Of a DNA stretch of 64,000 bases, positions 35,025-45,602 are shown one piece after another. The stretch comes from Anticarsia gemmatalis (Eukaryota > Arthropoda > Insecta > Lepidoptera > Erebidae), in NCBI RefSeq assembly GCF_050436995.1, contig NC_134756.1, forward strand, positions 1-64,000, read 5' to 3'. The notes under the pieces were generated by a model. That model was not told the origin of the DNA. It was given only the letters and a program-made list of their open reading frames with translations, and did not search any database. The position numbers and the translations under genes are program-made. Numbering within the stretch: the stretch's first letter is position 1; every line of letters begins with the position of its first letter.

Positions 35025-36265
35025 ATGAAGAGCTTGTTGATCGTGTTCGCACTCGCGGCGCTGGCGCTGGCCTATGAGCCGATAGAGAACAATTACCACG
35101 AGAATGTGGGCATCCCGGAGGCGGCACGCATCATGCAAGCCGAGCAGGCCATGGACTTCGACGGCAGCAGGATTGTCGGCGGCTCCGCGGCGAATGCTGG
35201 CGCATATCCTTTTCTGGTGAGCTAAGAGTTTCTCTTGTTTGTTACTAAGTCTCAACAAAATTGAAATGTAATATTGTTTCCTCCGGCCTCATATAATCGT
35301 CTTATTTTTCGTGATTTAATAAATCATAGTTGTTATACTTCAGGGGGGACTTGTGATCACGTTGACTAATGGCCGTCAATCAATATGCGGCTCGTCGCTG
35401 CTGACCAACACACGTTCCGTAACCGCTGCTCACTGCTGGAGGGACAGAAACAATCAGGCGCGTCAGTTCGTCGTGGTCCACGGATCTAACCGTCTCATGT
35501 CTGGAGGAGTCCGCACCACTACCTCCAGTGTAGTCCTGCACGGCAGTTATAATGTGATCACCCTCGCCAACGACATCGCCATCATCAATCACAACCGTGT
35601 CGCATACACCAGTCAGTATTATATAACAATAACACTATGATTGACTGCATGTCGTCACTCCCCTCTCACTAACTACTGTTGTATGTTACAGATGTGATCC
35701 GCAACATCGGTCTGGCCGGCGGCAACAACAACTATGTCGGCTCGTGGGCCAACGCCGCCGGTTTCGGCAGAGACAACGGCGGTGAGTAACAAACAAACAA
35801 ACAGTAATGAACTCAGCCGGCCGCGTTGTTTCTTGACCCTCGGATAATAATGAAATCAATATGTGTATGGTCATACAGGAAACACTGGAAACAAGAGGCA
35901 CGTGAGGCTTCAAGTGATCACCAACGCCGAATGTCAGCGGACTTATGGCGGCAGTATCATCGCCTCCACTCTGTGTACCAGCGGCGCTGGTGGAATCGGT
36001 ACCTGCGGCGGAGACTCCGGCGGACCTCTCGCTATCGGAAACACTTTGGTAAGAAGCACTACAATACCGTCCCTTATTATTGATCAGGGCGTTTATATTT
36101 AATATTAAATTAGGCAAGTTTTCGTATAAATATTAAGCTAACTTATTTATTTGCCAACAGATCGGTGTGACATCCTTCGGACATCGCGATGGTTGCAACC
36201 GCGGTTTCCCGGCCGGTTTCGCACGAGTCACATCTTTCGCGTCATGGATCCGCGCCAGGATTTGA
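35025..36265 (+). CDS. Chymotrypsin-like serine protease C, secreted
   Basis: Exons 35025-35216, 35344-35611, 35692-35781, 35879-36048 and 36161-36265, giving 274 residues. Signal peptide, R|IVGG activation site, and triad in TAAHCW, NDIAII and GDSGGP are intact. Position 189 is Gly. The C-terminus SFGHRDGCNRGFPAGFARV is shared with D. AATAAA at 36302-36307. Intron 4 is short (112 bases) and is the unoccupied version of the Helitron site found in gene D. C and D are tandem copies 4.8 kb apart, including about 300 bases of 3' flank. Differences cluster in the second half of exon 2 (MSGGVRTTTSSVVLHGSYNV against TSGGVRTTTTSVVMHGSYNT). Confidence 0.92.
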
Positions 36266-36558
36266 ACATGACAACTACGCTATGTGATGCTTTAATTAAC
36301 AAATAAAACAATGCATTAAAATTGTATTTCACTAAGTTGTCCTTACAATATTACATATTACTGGCGTCTCGTGTCGTAAGATAACTAAATACTTCACTTT
36401 AGGCGCAATACCGAGCCTGGAAAACTGAATTCTGTGCACCACAATCACCTGAATCATGTATTTAACACTTGTAATACTTGCATAGTACAACAATGTTAAA
36501 TCTTATGTAAGTGGCAGAAGGGACCAGGTACGTGTCAAACTGCCGACTGGTTCCGTAG

Positions 36559-36834
36559 TTATTCTATTTGTTGTTCATTTTGGCCGCTGTTTACGATCAG
36601 TTCAGGCGTATGCAACGTTTGAAAATGATTTCTGTCATTTAGAATTACTTGCACGGTAGTCCTTGCATCGAAGTCACTAATATGACCAGTGACCACACAG
36701 TTTTTATCGCATCTACACTTTAGTACAATCGTCGTATTATTTGGAGACGATACACGCTGGTGCCGCCGCCGCGTTACACATAATTTGGCCCTAGTTCTAA
36801 CAATGAAAGGAACATCATGATCAGTTTTTAACAC
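36559..36834 (-). other. Uncharacterised conserved open frame, copy 1
   Basis: About 92 codons reading KTDHDVPFIVRTRAKLCVTR and CRCDKNCVVTGHISDFDART, without an in-frame ATG and with a stop just upstream. Two more copies exist, at 44498-44770 and 57394-57669, and the one independent copy differs by a whole codon (an added Arg) and few substitutions. It may be an exon or transposon fragment. I do not recognise the family. Confidence 0.35.
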
Positions 36835-36869
36835 AGTTATTTAAGGCATGCTAGTGTCGAACTCGTACG

Positions 36870-38415
36870 TGGAGGACTACTCTTTCCTTTCAATCATACA
36901 TCGTTTTGGTTTGTAAAGCTAAATAAACGCAACTTTACAAGGAACGTACGTGTGCTACCGTCAAATATGATTAGTAGGAGTTAATTATTGTGTTCTCCGA
37001 TGCAATTTAGTTCGAGCACGAGAATATTATTTCATAAGCATTACAATAGCAATGGTTTTATTACTCTAGTACAGATTCAAATAATTTTAAGAATATCTAT
37101 TTAAAATGTTGCGATGTGGTTACTATAGGATATATCGGTACAAAAGTACAATACACTTGCACTCATTGAACATCTCCAGCGCACGTGTGAGTGCGGCACT
37201 GATTACGATTACTACGATTACAAGGTAACTTTCTCGTCAGACGCGGTGACTCGTGTGACTCGTGTGACTCGGGGACCGGTGCAGCGCGGCAGCGGTGTAC
37301 TCCACGCGAGCGATGCCGTCTGCCCGTCTCTTACTGGCTCGCTCTTCTCCTTGCTGCTCGTCACAAATAGTCACAATCATCAGCACGTGTTCCAGTCTCA
37401 GGTTGAGCTACGTGCTTCTGGTTTCTCTAATCTCTATAACAATATTTTAAATTGTAGCCCGAAGCATGTTAACGTGTCCGCTTGCCCAGTATATGATTAT
37501 AGGATTGCCCCCAACTTCTGTTGCAATCCATTTTACAACATTCACCAAACTTATTTGCTTTCGTTTTATTATTTAAAAATGTAGGTAAATGGCAATCAAA
37601 TTTTTTATGCAATATGTATCATATGACGGGATGACAGGTAAAATTAAATTATCTGTAATATCTTATGAATATAAAAATATGCTGGTTGACGCAGCACCCG
37701 CGCCGACCGTATCATCGTAGATACCTTCATGATTTCGCGCGTGAAGAACTTTAGCGCGGTTCCATACGCGTACGTTACATAGCAAGTAGGTACACGGGCG
37801 CCGGCAGGAGCATGAGAAAAGAAGTAAGCACGAATGAAGGTAACGCACGGGTACGGACAGAAGAATAGGTCAAAGCGAAAAAGTTGTTAAAGTATTTGCA
37901 TGCAGGTAGGTATTTTATTTTGAGAGTATCTAGGTCTAAGTGTGCTGCAACGAATGCAACAGCACGACAGGAGCGGAGCCGCACGGGTCGCCTAGTGCAT
38001 AATAATAGGTAGGTATTTATTATCAAAATATTCTTGCTTTTCGGTAAATCGATAATTACATTTTATTTAAATGTTCATTAGGTAAGCGGCGGACCCGCGC
38101 GGCTGCCATTGTGCTAATTTAATTACAATCAACCTGTAGAAGGGTCAATTCTGTTCGCTGAATATCTTTGATAAGAAATACCGTTGAGGATATTAAGTAA
38201 CAAAAGTTATGAGTACCGAAAATGTGACTGGATACTGGATAAGATTGAACAGAAACCTGGTTAAGTCATCCATTAGGTATCAAGGCAACATTTAGGAAAC
38301 TTTTTATTAAGCGACTTCAAAAAGGAGGAGAGCTCAATATCCGGGCGATGCAACGATTACGTCGTGGTTTGTCAACCGATTTAAGTGATTCTTATATTGT
38401 TCGATGAGGAATAAC
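36870..38415. other. Arm sequence without recognised gene
   Basis: Contains CpG-rich patches and, near 37965-37996, GGAGCGGAGCCGCACGGGTC and then CGCCTAG|T, a Helitron-type 3' end. The frames at 37246-37584 and 37775-38026 are kept in the mirror copy only because the arms are near-identical. No domain is seen. Confidence 0.4.
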
Positions 38416-38419
38416 AATA

Positions 38420-38640
38420 TCAAATTATCAACTTCCAAGGTTCAACCCATTGCAAAATAAAATTGCATAATCACTTCAGTTTGTATATCAGCCTTGCCTT
38501 TCTTCCAACTATGTTGGAGTCGGCTTCTAGTCTCACCGGATGTAGCTGAATACCAGTATTTGACATCCAGCGGACCTGTCGGTCTCCACAACACAGTAAC
38601 CTGGTTGTCAGACTTTCAAGCTTCTGACTACTACTACTAC
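38420..38640 (+). repeat. Dispersed repeat, 'TTGGAGTCGGCTTCTAG' family
   Basis: In register with 19775-19960, including GTTCAACCCATTGCAAAATA. The mirror is at about 55588-55808. 38641-39149 holds no other feature. Confidence 0.65.
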
Positions 38641-39149
38641 TAGGTACTGTAAGGACTGTCAAAGATCTTCGAGAATGCCACACCAGTGGACGACTCAGTT
38701 TACAGTTTACAAATAATAATCAGACACTTGGCATGCGCATCGCGCTCACAATATGAGCACAGTTAGCACTAAAACATACGCAACACAGGTACAATTAGCA
38801 AAATATTTTTTTGAATTCACTGAGATTACTTAGATTTCTTCAATATATTGGGACAATTTAATCAATATAATCAATAGTATCAATGTAATCAATAGCATGG
38901 ATGTAGCCCATTCAATCAAGAATAAATAAACGCGTCGATCTTCGATAAAAACAAATGGTAAAAGTACCTTATATTCTTCCGTAGATCCTAGGTGGCGTCA
39001 CGCCTCTTATAAACTGCAAATGCGACAACCATTTTGAACCCAACTAGAGATAGGCTCTAATGTCGCAGGCAATTCCAATAGAAATTAGAAAACATGATAG
39101 GAAATGTGCAAGTTCACCGTGTCGGTAACGAAGCCCTTACACCGCGTCA

Positions 39150-39227
39150 TGCCCGGTGGTGCCCCGGCGGTGCCCCGGTGGTGCCCCGGCGGTGCCCCGG
39201 CGGTGCCCCGGCGGTGCCCCGGTCACG
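39150..39227. repeat. 11-bp GC-rich minisatellite
   Basis: About seven units of GGTGCCCCGGC/GGTGCCCCGGT. Unlike the other 11-bp array, it has the same length in the mirror (about 55001-55078). 39228-39739 up to the gene D promoter is without features. Confidence 0.85.
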
Positions 39228-39739
39228 CCGCACGCGTCATGTACGCTGTTTCACATTCGGCTTAATAAGAAAGTCTTTACAACTACATGTGCTTCGCGAC
39301 GATAATGGATAGTCACTATATACCTAACTATGATAAATAGATAATTTAATTCTGTAATCTAACGATCCTCAACTAATTTTGTCACGTCATATCAGTCAAG
39401 CGTGAGCCGGCGGCATCTAGCACAAGGGCTCATTACAAACCGTAGGCAGAACAACATTATTGAACCATCATTTTCTAAGAGATGATATGAACCATGTTTA
39501 CCTACATTGAACAAAATATTATGATTCTGACGAACACAGAATCTTGCTCATTAGTCAGCTACACAAACAGCATATGAGATCATAATTCAAGTCCGTATTT
39601 CGAAATAGACTACGAGTATAATCTCCTCGAAATATAATACATTTCAAAAATTGTTAAAACCTTTATGTACGGACTCCCGATTGCCAAACGTGCAATTGCA
39701 AAGTCAAATATCTGCATTCTAAAAGACTTAATACACAGC

Positions 39740-39775
39740 GATAAGATAATCGCACGTCTAGCAATTTGTATATAA
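39740..39775 (+). promoter_or_regulatory. Gene D promoter: GATA site and TATA box
   Basis: GATAAGATAATCG starts at 39740 and TATATAA lies at 39769-39775, 49 bases before the ATG. Same spacing of TATA to ATG as in B and C. Confidence 0.65.
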
Positions 39776-39823
39776 GTTGAGAATAGGAAAGAACCTGCAC
39801 CACAGCACAACTAGTAGACAAAG

Positions 39824-41343
39824 ATGAAGAGCTTGTTGATCGTGTTCGCACTCGCGGCGCTGGCGCTGGCCTATGAGCCGATAGAGAACAATTACCACGA
39901 GAATGTGGGCATCCCGGAGGCGGCACGCATCATGCAAGCCGAGCAGGCCATGGACTTCGACGGCAGCAGGATTGTCGGCGGCTCCGCGGCGAATGCTGGC
40001 GCATACCCTTTTCTGGTAAGTAGCTTTATCGTGTTTGTTACTCTACCTCAGCACATATAAAACGCGATATAAAGTCCTTAATTTCGAGAGGATTATTATT
40101 TTTTCATTGAGATCTAATAAATTACGTCATGTTTGTGGTACAGGGAGGACTATTGATCACGTTGACTAATGGCCGTCAATCAATATGCGGCTCGTCGCTG
40201 CTGACCAACACACGTTCCGTAACCGCTGCTCACTGCTGGAGGGACAGAAACAATCAGGCGCGTCAGTTCGTCGTGGTCCACGGATCTAACCGTCTCACAT
40301 CCGGAGGAGTCCGCACCACTACCACTAGCGTGGTTATGCACGGCAGTTACAACACGGACAGCCTCGCCAACGACATCGCCATCATCAACCACAACCGTGT
40401 CGCATACAGCAGTCAGTATTATATAACAATAACACTATAATTGACTGCATGACGTCTCACTAACTACTGTTGTATGTTACAGATGTGATCCGCAACATCG
40501 GTCTGGCCGGCGGCAACAACAACTATGTCGGCTCGTGGGCCAACGCCGCCGGTTTCGGCAGAGACAACGGCGGTGAGTAACAAACAAACAAACAGCATGA
40601 ACTCAGCCGGCCGCCTTGTTTCTTGACTCTCGGATAAAAATGAAATCAATATGTGTATGGTCATACAGGAAACACTGGGAACAAGAGGCACGTGAGGCTT
40701 CAAGTGATCACCAACGCCGAATGTCAGCGGACTTATGGCCGCAGCGTCATCGCCTCCACTCTGTGTACCAGCGGCGCTGGTGGAATCGGTACCTGCGGCG
40801 GAGACTCCGGCGGTCCTCTCGCTATCGGAAACACTTTGGTAAGAAGCACTACAATACCGTCCCTTATTATTGATCAGGGCGTTTATATTTAACTAGCTGA
40901 CCCGCGCAACTTCGCTTGCGCCGCATAAGAGTCATAATGAGGTCATAATCTTACCCGTTTTTGTAACATTTTTCAATTATATTCCGCTCCTATTGATCAT
41001 AGCGTGATGATATATATGATGATATGATGATGATGATATACCTATAACCTTCCTCAATAAATGGGCTATCTAACACTGAAACAATTTTTCAAATCGGACC
41101 GGTAGTTTCTGAGATTAGCGTGTTCAAACAAACAAACAAAAAAACAAACAAACTCTTCAGCTTTATAATATTAGTATAGATATTAAATTAGGCAAGTTTT
41201 GGTATAAATATTAAGCTAACTTATTTATTTGCCAACAGATCGGTGTGACATCCTTCGGACATCGCGATGGTTGCAACCGCGGTTTCCCGGCCGGTTTCGC
41301 ACGAGTCACATCTTTCGCGTCATGGATCCGCGCCAGGATTTGA
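39824..41343 (+). CDS. Chymotrypsin-like serine protease D, secreted
   Basis: Exons 39824-40015, 40144-40411, 40483-40572, 40669-40838 and 41239-41343, giving 274 residues, with all phases as in gene C. Signal peptide, R|IVGG and triad are intact, with Gly at position 189. Intron 4 is 400 bases because of a 288-base Helitron insertion that does not disturb the splice sites. AATAAA at about 41380-41385. The exon 1 nucleotide sequence equals that of C except one silent change (TAT/TAC). Its 3' flank matches gene C for about 300 bases, then is broken by 2.85 kb of repeats and resumes at 44504. Confidence 0.92.
40893..41180 (-). mobile_element. Helitron in intron 4 of gene D, with paralogous empty site
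   Basis: Gene C reads TATATTTAATATTAAATT where gene D reads TATATTTAA, 288 inserted bases, TATTAAATT. The insert on minus begins TC and ends CTAG, lies between A and T, and has no target duplication. These are the defining Helitron insertion features, so this copy anchors the identity of the whole repeat family in the window. Confidence 0.93.
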
Positions 41344-41689
41344 ACATGACAACTACGCTATGTGATGCTTTAATTAACAAATAAAACAATGCATTAAAAT
41401 TGTACTTCACTAAGTTGTCCTTACAATATTACATATTACTGGCGTCTCGTGTCGTAAGATAACTAAATACTTCACTTTAGGCGCAATACCGAGCCTGGAA
41501 AACTGAATTCTGTGCACCACAATCACCTGAATCATGTATTTAACACTTGCAATACTTGCATAGTACAACAATGTTAAATCTTATGTAAGTGGCAGAAGGG
41601 ACCAGGTACGTGTCAAACTGCCGACTGGTTCCGTAGTTATCCTATTGCAATCTAATAAGCGCATTTTTTTACTGTTTTGGGTTATAAAA

Positions 41690-42000
41690 TCAAAATCAAA
41701 ATCAAAATCAAATCATTTATTCATATAGGTCAAATGTTGACACTTATGATAGTCAATGATACAGAGAGTGAATTTACCGCCAGTTCGGAAGGTAGGGCCA
41801 ATGAGAAGAGCTGGCAAGAAACTCCAGGCCACTCTTTTTAATCGCCAATTAATTTTAACAATCTTTCTATTAGGTATAAATTTTTGATGATGTAAGGAGC
41901 TGCTACCAACACTACCGAACACACATAGGTATAATATAAATAAATTAAATCAATATAAGGGTGCTAATAACATAACAAGTGTATTGGAAGCATGATGGGA
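41690..42000 (-). mobile_element. LINE 3' end with ATCAAA tail
   Basis: (AAAATC)n at 41690-41718 followed by ATTTATTCATATAGGTCA and TACCGCCAGTTCGGAAGG. I recognise this as a common 3' end of a lepidopteran non-LTR element in minus orientation. No coding is kept. 42001-42617 holds no recognised feature. Confidence 0.5.
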
Positions 42001-42617
42001 GCATCTACCTAGATCATGATAGTATTGCAGTCATAAGAGGCATCTCAAGAGCATACTATGGCACAAGGAATTATATCGATTAATACTTATTTACTTAAAA
42101 AAAAATATTTGGCAAATTCACCACAACCAGGACGACCAGTCACCCCAAGCAGCACCCGTTCACGAGTATGACGCATGGACCAGCCATCACCCCCTTCGCA
42201 CATATTAGAGGGAAGGGGGTGACCCGGCACACGACGCCGCCGCAAGCAATGACATTTTAGTGAGCATGACGAACCTTGGCATGTGGGAGCCCACCATATC
42301 TATCAAGAAAAGAAAACGAGTGCCACTGAGGCTCGTGTGATACCTCTCTGTTACAGAGTTAAAATACTACTGATTAATATTTATACAATGCAAAGATGAA
42401 TATATACATATATAAATATTTAATCTTGATTTGTGTAGAACGCGCAACTAATCCCATGATTTCTTGTCCATTATATAATCGTCGATCTTATAATAACCCC
42501 TTTTATACTTAACAGATAGACATATTATAGCAGTTTATCAAATAAGTATAGAATACTGGGCAATGTTGCAGGGCTTAGCCAGCACACGAAACTTTAGCCA
42601 CATAATTATATTATATA

Positions 42618-43290
42618 CTAGAGGCCGCCCGCGACTTCATCTGCGTGGTCACCCTTCCCGTGTAAATCCCGATCCCTCGGGAACTTCAGCTATCTATATG
42701 TTACTGTAAAAGCCCGAACGGTGGTAAATCCTAAGATTTTCCGGTATAACCTAAGATTTACCAACTGGCAATGGTAAAAGTCCGAATAATTATTTTATTT
42801 CGAACTTTTACCTATATTCACTTGATGATATCGAGATGTCGCCGGAGCCCCGCTTCGCGGGGCTCCTCCTTCTGGGTGGTTAAAAAAAAATAACCACGAA
42901 GGCTAAGGTGGGAGCTTCGCTTCGCTCGCTCCCACCTTAGCCTTCTAACCTAACCTACCCATGTCGCTATGCCCAAAACTCCTTCTTTATAACAATGTCA
43001 CAGTATATAATTACACCGTGAAATAGTTATAAACATAATTATGTAGGAGGATTTTTTTATATATCGTAACATAGTTTTTAAACTCTGGCTTGTTCGGACT
43101 TTTACCATTGAGAGTTGGTAAATCTTAGGTTTTACCGGAAAATCTTAGGATTTACCACAGTTCGGGCTTTTACAGTAACATATACATATATCAAATTTCA
43201 TCGTAATTGGTTCTCTAGTATTTGCGTGAAAGAGTAACAAACATCCATACATACATATATTCTCACAGACTTTCGCATTTATTAGTAGGA
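42618..43290 (-). mobile_element. Helitron-like repeat split by a MITE
   Basis: CTAGAGGCCGCCCGCGACTT at 42618 and CTTTCGCATTTATTAGTAGG ending 43290, on plus. The body shared with 11250-11439 (CCCTCGGGAACTTC, ATCAAATTTCATCGTAATTG) lies on both sides of the inserted MITE. Confidence 0.65.
42704..43175. mobile_element. MITE with TA target duplication
   Basis: Ends CTGTAAAAGCCCGAAC and its inverse, with inverted similarity extending about 85 bases inward, flanked by TA (42702-42703 and 43176-43177). This is the pattern of Tc1/mariner-type MITEs. Inside are a GAGCCCCGCTTCGCGGGGCTC palindrome-like hairpin (about 42846-42866) and a GGGAGC...GCTCCC hairpin with TTCGCTTCG in the loop (42910-42935), followed by CTAACCTAACC. 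Confidence 0.75.
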
Positions 43291-43544
43291 TTTTACAGGC
43301 TAGTCGCCCATTACTCGCCAACTTGAGATTATCTGGGGGCACGGTAGTGCCCCCGCAAGTCGACCAAAAAGAAAGCGGCACGGCCGTATACCGTTGTTAA
43401 TAAAATAAGAAGCCTGAATTTAGCCAGCAACTAATCAGTTATTGTATAAACACGGCATATTTAAAGTTTCAGTCAAATTGAACCAGTAGTTTAAGAATGA
43501 CAACTTGTTAAAATTTTGAATTTTGTCACTCACTGATTCACTGA

Positions 43545-44160
43545 CTCACTGACTCACCGATCATCAAAGTTTAAGGTATTTCTAGCAGACTTAGAAGCTT
43601 AAAATTTAGAATACAAATAGGGTTTAGTGTCTTAATTATGGAAAAATTTAAATATTTTCTCATTTCGGTCCAGTTTTCTAAATGAATCAACTGCAACAAT
43701 AACTTTGTAATCCCATATAAATGTATAAGATTACAAGGTTACATTTGCAGTTACTGAATCATTATTACTAGAAAATAATAATAAATAATAGATGTAGATA
43801 GGTACATACTATATGAGGCAAAACAGGAGGAGGTATAGGGTGGGTAAGGGTGTTTAGCCCGTTAAACTGAACAACATTCCCATTGGAAAATATGTTGAAT
43901 TATAAGAAAAAACGTCTTTCCTTACAAATTGGACTTATGTTCGTTCTACAAATAGAATTAAGATGCCACCAAAAACATTCTGTAAAAACCTCAAGTCTCG
44001 CAGCTCAGTCTCTCTGCTGTAAAAAGTGGTGAGATCTATATAATACCAAGTCGATTAATCCAATTCGCCTCTACTTAAAGGACCTTCTGTCTTAAGTTAT
44101 TACATAAGTTATTATCATGCCAATATTAAAAATATTTTACGTTTAAAACAAATAGATCGA
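43545..44160 (+). repeat. Dispersed 0.6-kb repeat, copy 2
   Basis: In register with 20005-20600. A segment of it (about 43970-44020) recurs inverted at 44174-44226, so the end of this copy folds back. 44227-44503 includes a diverged inverted piece of the 'TTGGAGTCGGCTTCTAG' repeat. Confidence 0.65.
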
Positions 44161-44503
44161 CTTGGTCACGATGATGGTCAGAGACTGAGCTGCGAGACTT
44201 GAGGTTTTACAGAATGTTTTTGGTGGCATTACAATATTTCAGGAACATTTGCTTAGCTTACAGGGGTTATATTTTGATTGTTCAAAAAAATTCGCAATCA
44301 CGTAATAGAGATTCAATCACGTAATTAGATTTCAGAGACCTATGAGCCGAGTTGTGGAGGTCCTATAGGCAGTCGCTCCATGTAACATACTGGTATTCAG
44401 CTGTATTTTGGTAAGACTGGAAGCCGACTTGAACGTAGTTAGAAGAAAGGCTAGGCTGCTGATGATGAGGTACGCAAGCAAGAAATGCGTGCTCAGACTA
44501 GCG

Positions 44504-44808
44504 TTGTTCATTTTGGCCGCTGTTTACGATCAGTTCAGGCGTATGCAACGTTTGAAAATGATTTCTGTCATTTAGAATTACTTGCACGGTAGTCCTTGCA
44601 TCGAAGTCACTAATATGACCAGTGACCACACAGTTTTTATCGCATCTACACTTTAGTACAATCGTCGTATTATTTGGAGACGATACCCGCTGGTGCCGCC
44701 GCCGCCGCGTTACACATAATTTGGCACTAGTTCTAACAATGAAAGGAACATCATGATCAGTTTTTAACACAGTTATTTAAGGCATGCTAGTGTCGAACTC
44801 GTACTCGG
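44504..44808. repeat. Displaced 3' flank of gene D, with open frame copy 2
   Basis: Nearly identical to 36570-36870, starting GTTGTTCATTTTGGCCGCTG. In gene C this follows the 3' flank directly. Behind gene D it is separated by 41650-44503, all repeats. So the C/D tandem unit originally included it. The minus open frame 44498-44770 carries one extra Arg codon. The frame has no ATG and no recognised domain. Confidence 0.8.
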
Positions 44809-45597
44809 AGAGCGTGGTAGCCCGTTTCGGTCTGTGGTGAATACTGGTGAACATTATGTAAAAGTTGTTCAAGCCTACCGAAGGCATTTAATAGGTATTG
44901 GTTAATTTAACGAAATCTCCACAAAGCACGGAGACTTTCAGCTCAAATACTCCAATAGGGCTACCACCTATGCAATGTCCGCGCTGAGGTTTCTTAACCC
45001 ACTGACGGTACACCGAGCAGTGAGCGGAACAATACATAATCCCTTGCCTAACAGTCGGACACTGAGTGGTAAGGAGCAAGTGATTTGTTCACGGTGCTCG
45101 GTGCAGCGGCGTCCCGTGGCCAGCGCGTTAATACACTGACGTTGCATTCCACTCATTCTAATTCCGTCGAGTAGATATGCTACTATGCATGGAGTCAGAT
45201 TACTCTAAGATTAGATCTAAATAAACGAAACTTTTTAAAAGTGTTCGTAATGATGAACACTTACACACATGAATAAATGAACACTTTAAATTTCCTATAT
45301 TTACTGATGGACAGCTTATTTAATTTGATACTGTCATTATAATTATAATGATAAGGTGATATAAATAGGCATAATAACATAAGCTTTTAATTGCACAACA
45401 TTAACAAATAGTGGTATGCCCCGCAGATAACAATTTTCACACGATTGCACTGATTCTTTAAATGAATGATGACACGTTACACTCGTACGTTGCTTGCAAA
45501 GTTTCGTTTAATTAGCTAAATTCTCCGACCCATGCACAGTTGCATACTCCACGGATTTGAATCATTATGTACTCGTAATTAAGTGCTAGTTCATAAG
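44809..45597. other. Spacer sequence, no gene recognised
   Basis: Unique-looking sequence of moderate GC to about 45180, then AT-rich. The last bases (45591-45602) resemble the inner end of the right arm, which continues after the LTR element. Confidence 0.45.
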
Positions 45598-45602
45598 ATA
45601 GG

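Larger units (their letters stand above)
32021..41590. repeat. Left arm of large inverted duplication
   Basis: The reverse complement recurs at 52704-62200. Mirror positions sum to 94228 at genes C and D and at all open frames checked between 34.9 and 41.3 kb, and to about 94234-94250 outside it. So there is no net indel over about 6.5 kb, and a few small ones further out. Single-base differences are rare (one near 37720 against 56508). With 29359-29503 the arm reaches further out, past the 2.5-kb Helitron insertion present on this side only. Confidence 0.95.

Noticed and set aside
42940..42960. Interstitial telomere repeat
   Set aside because: Only two CTAACC units, part of a MITE; too short to indicate a former chromosome end.
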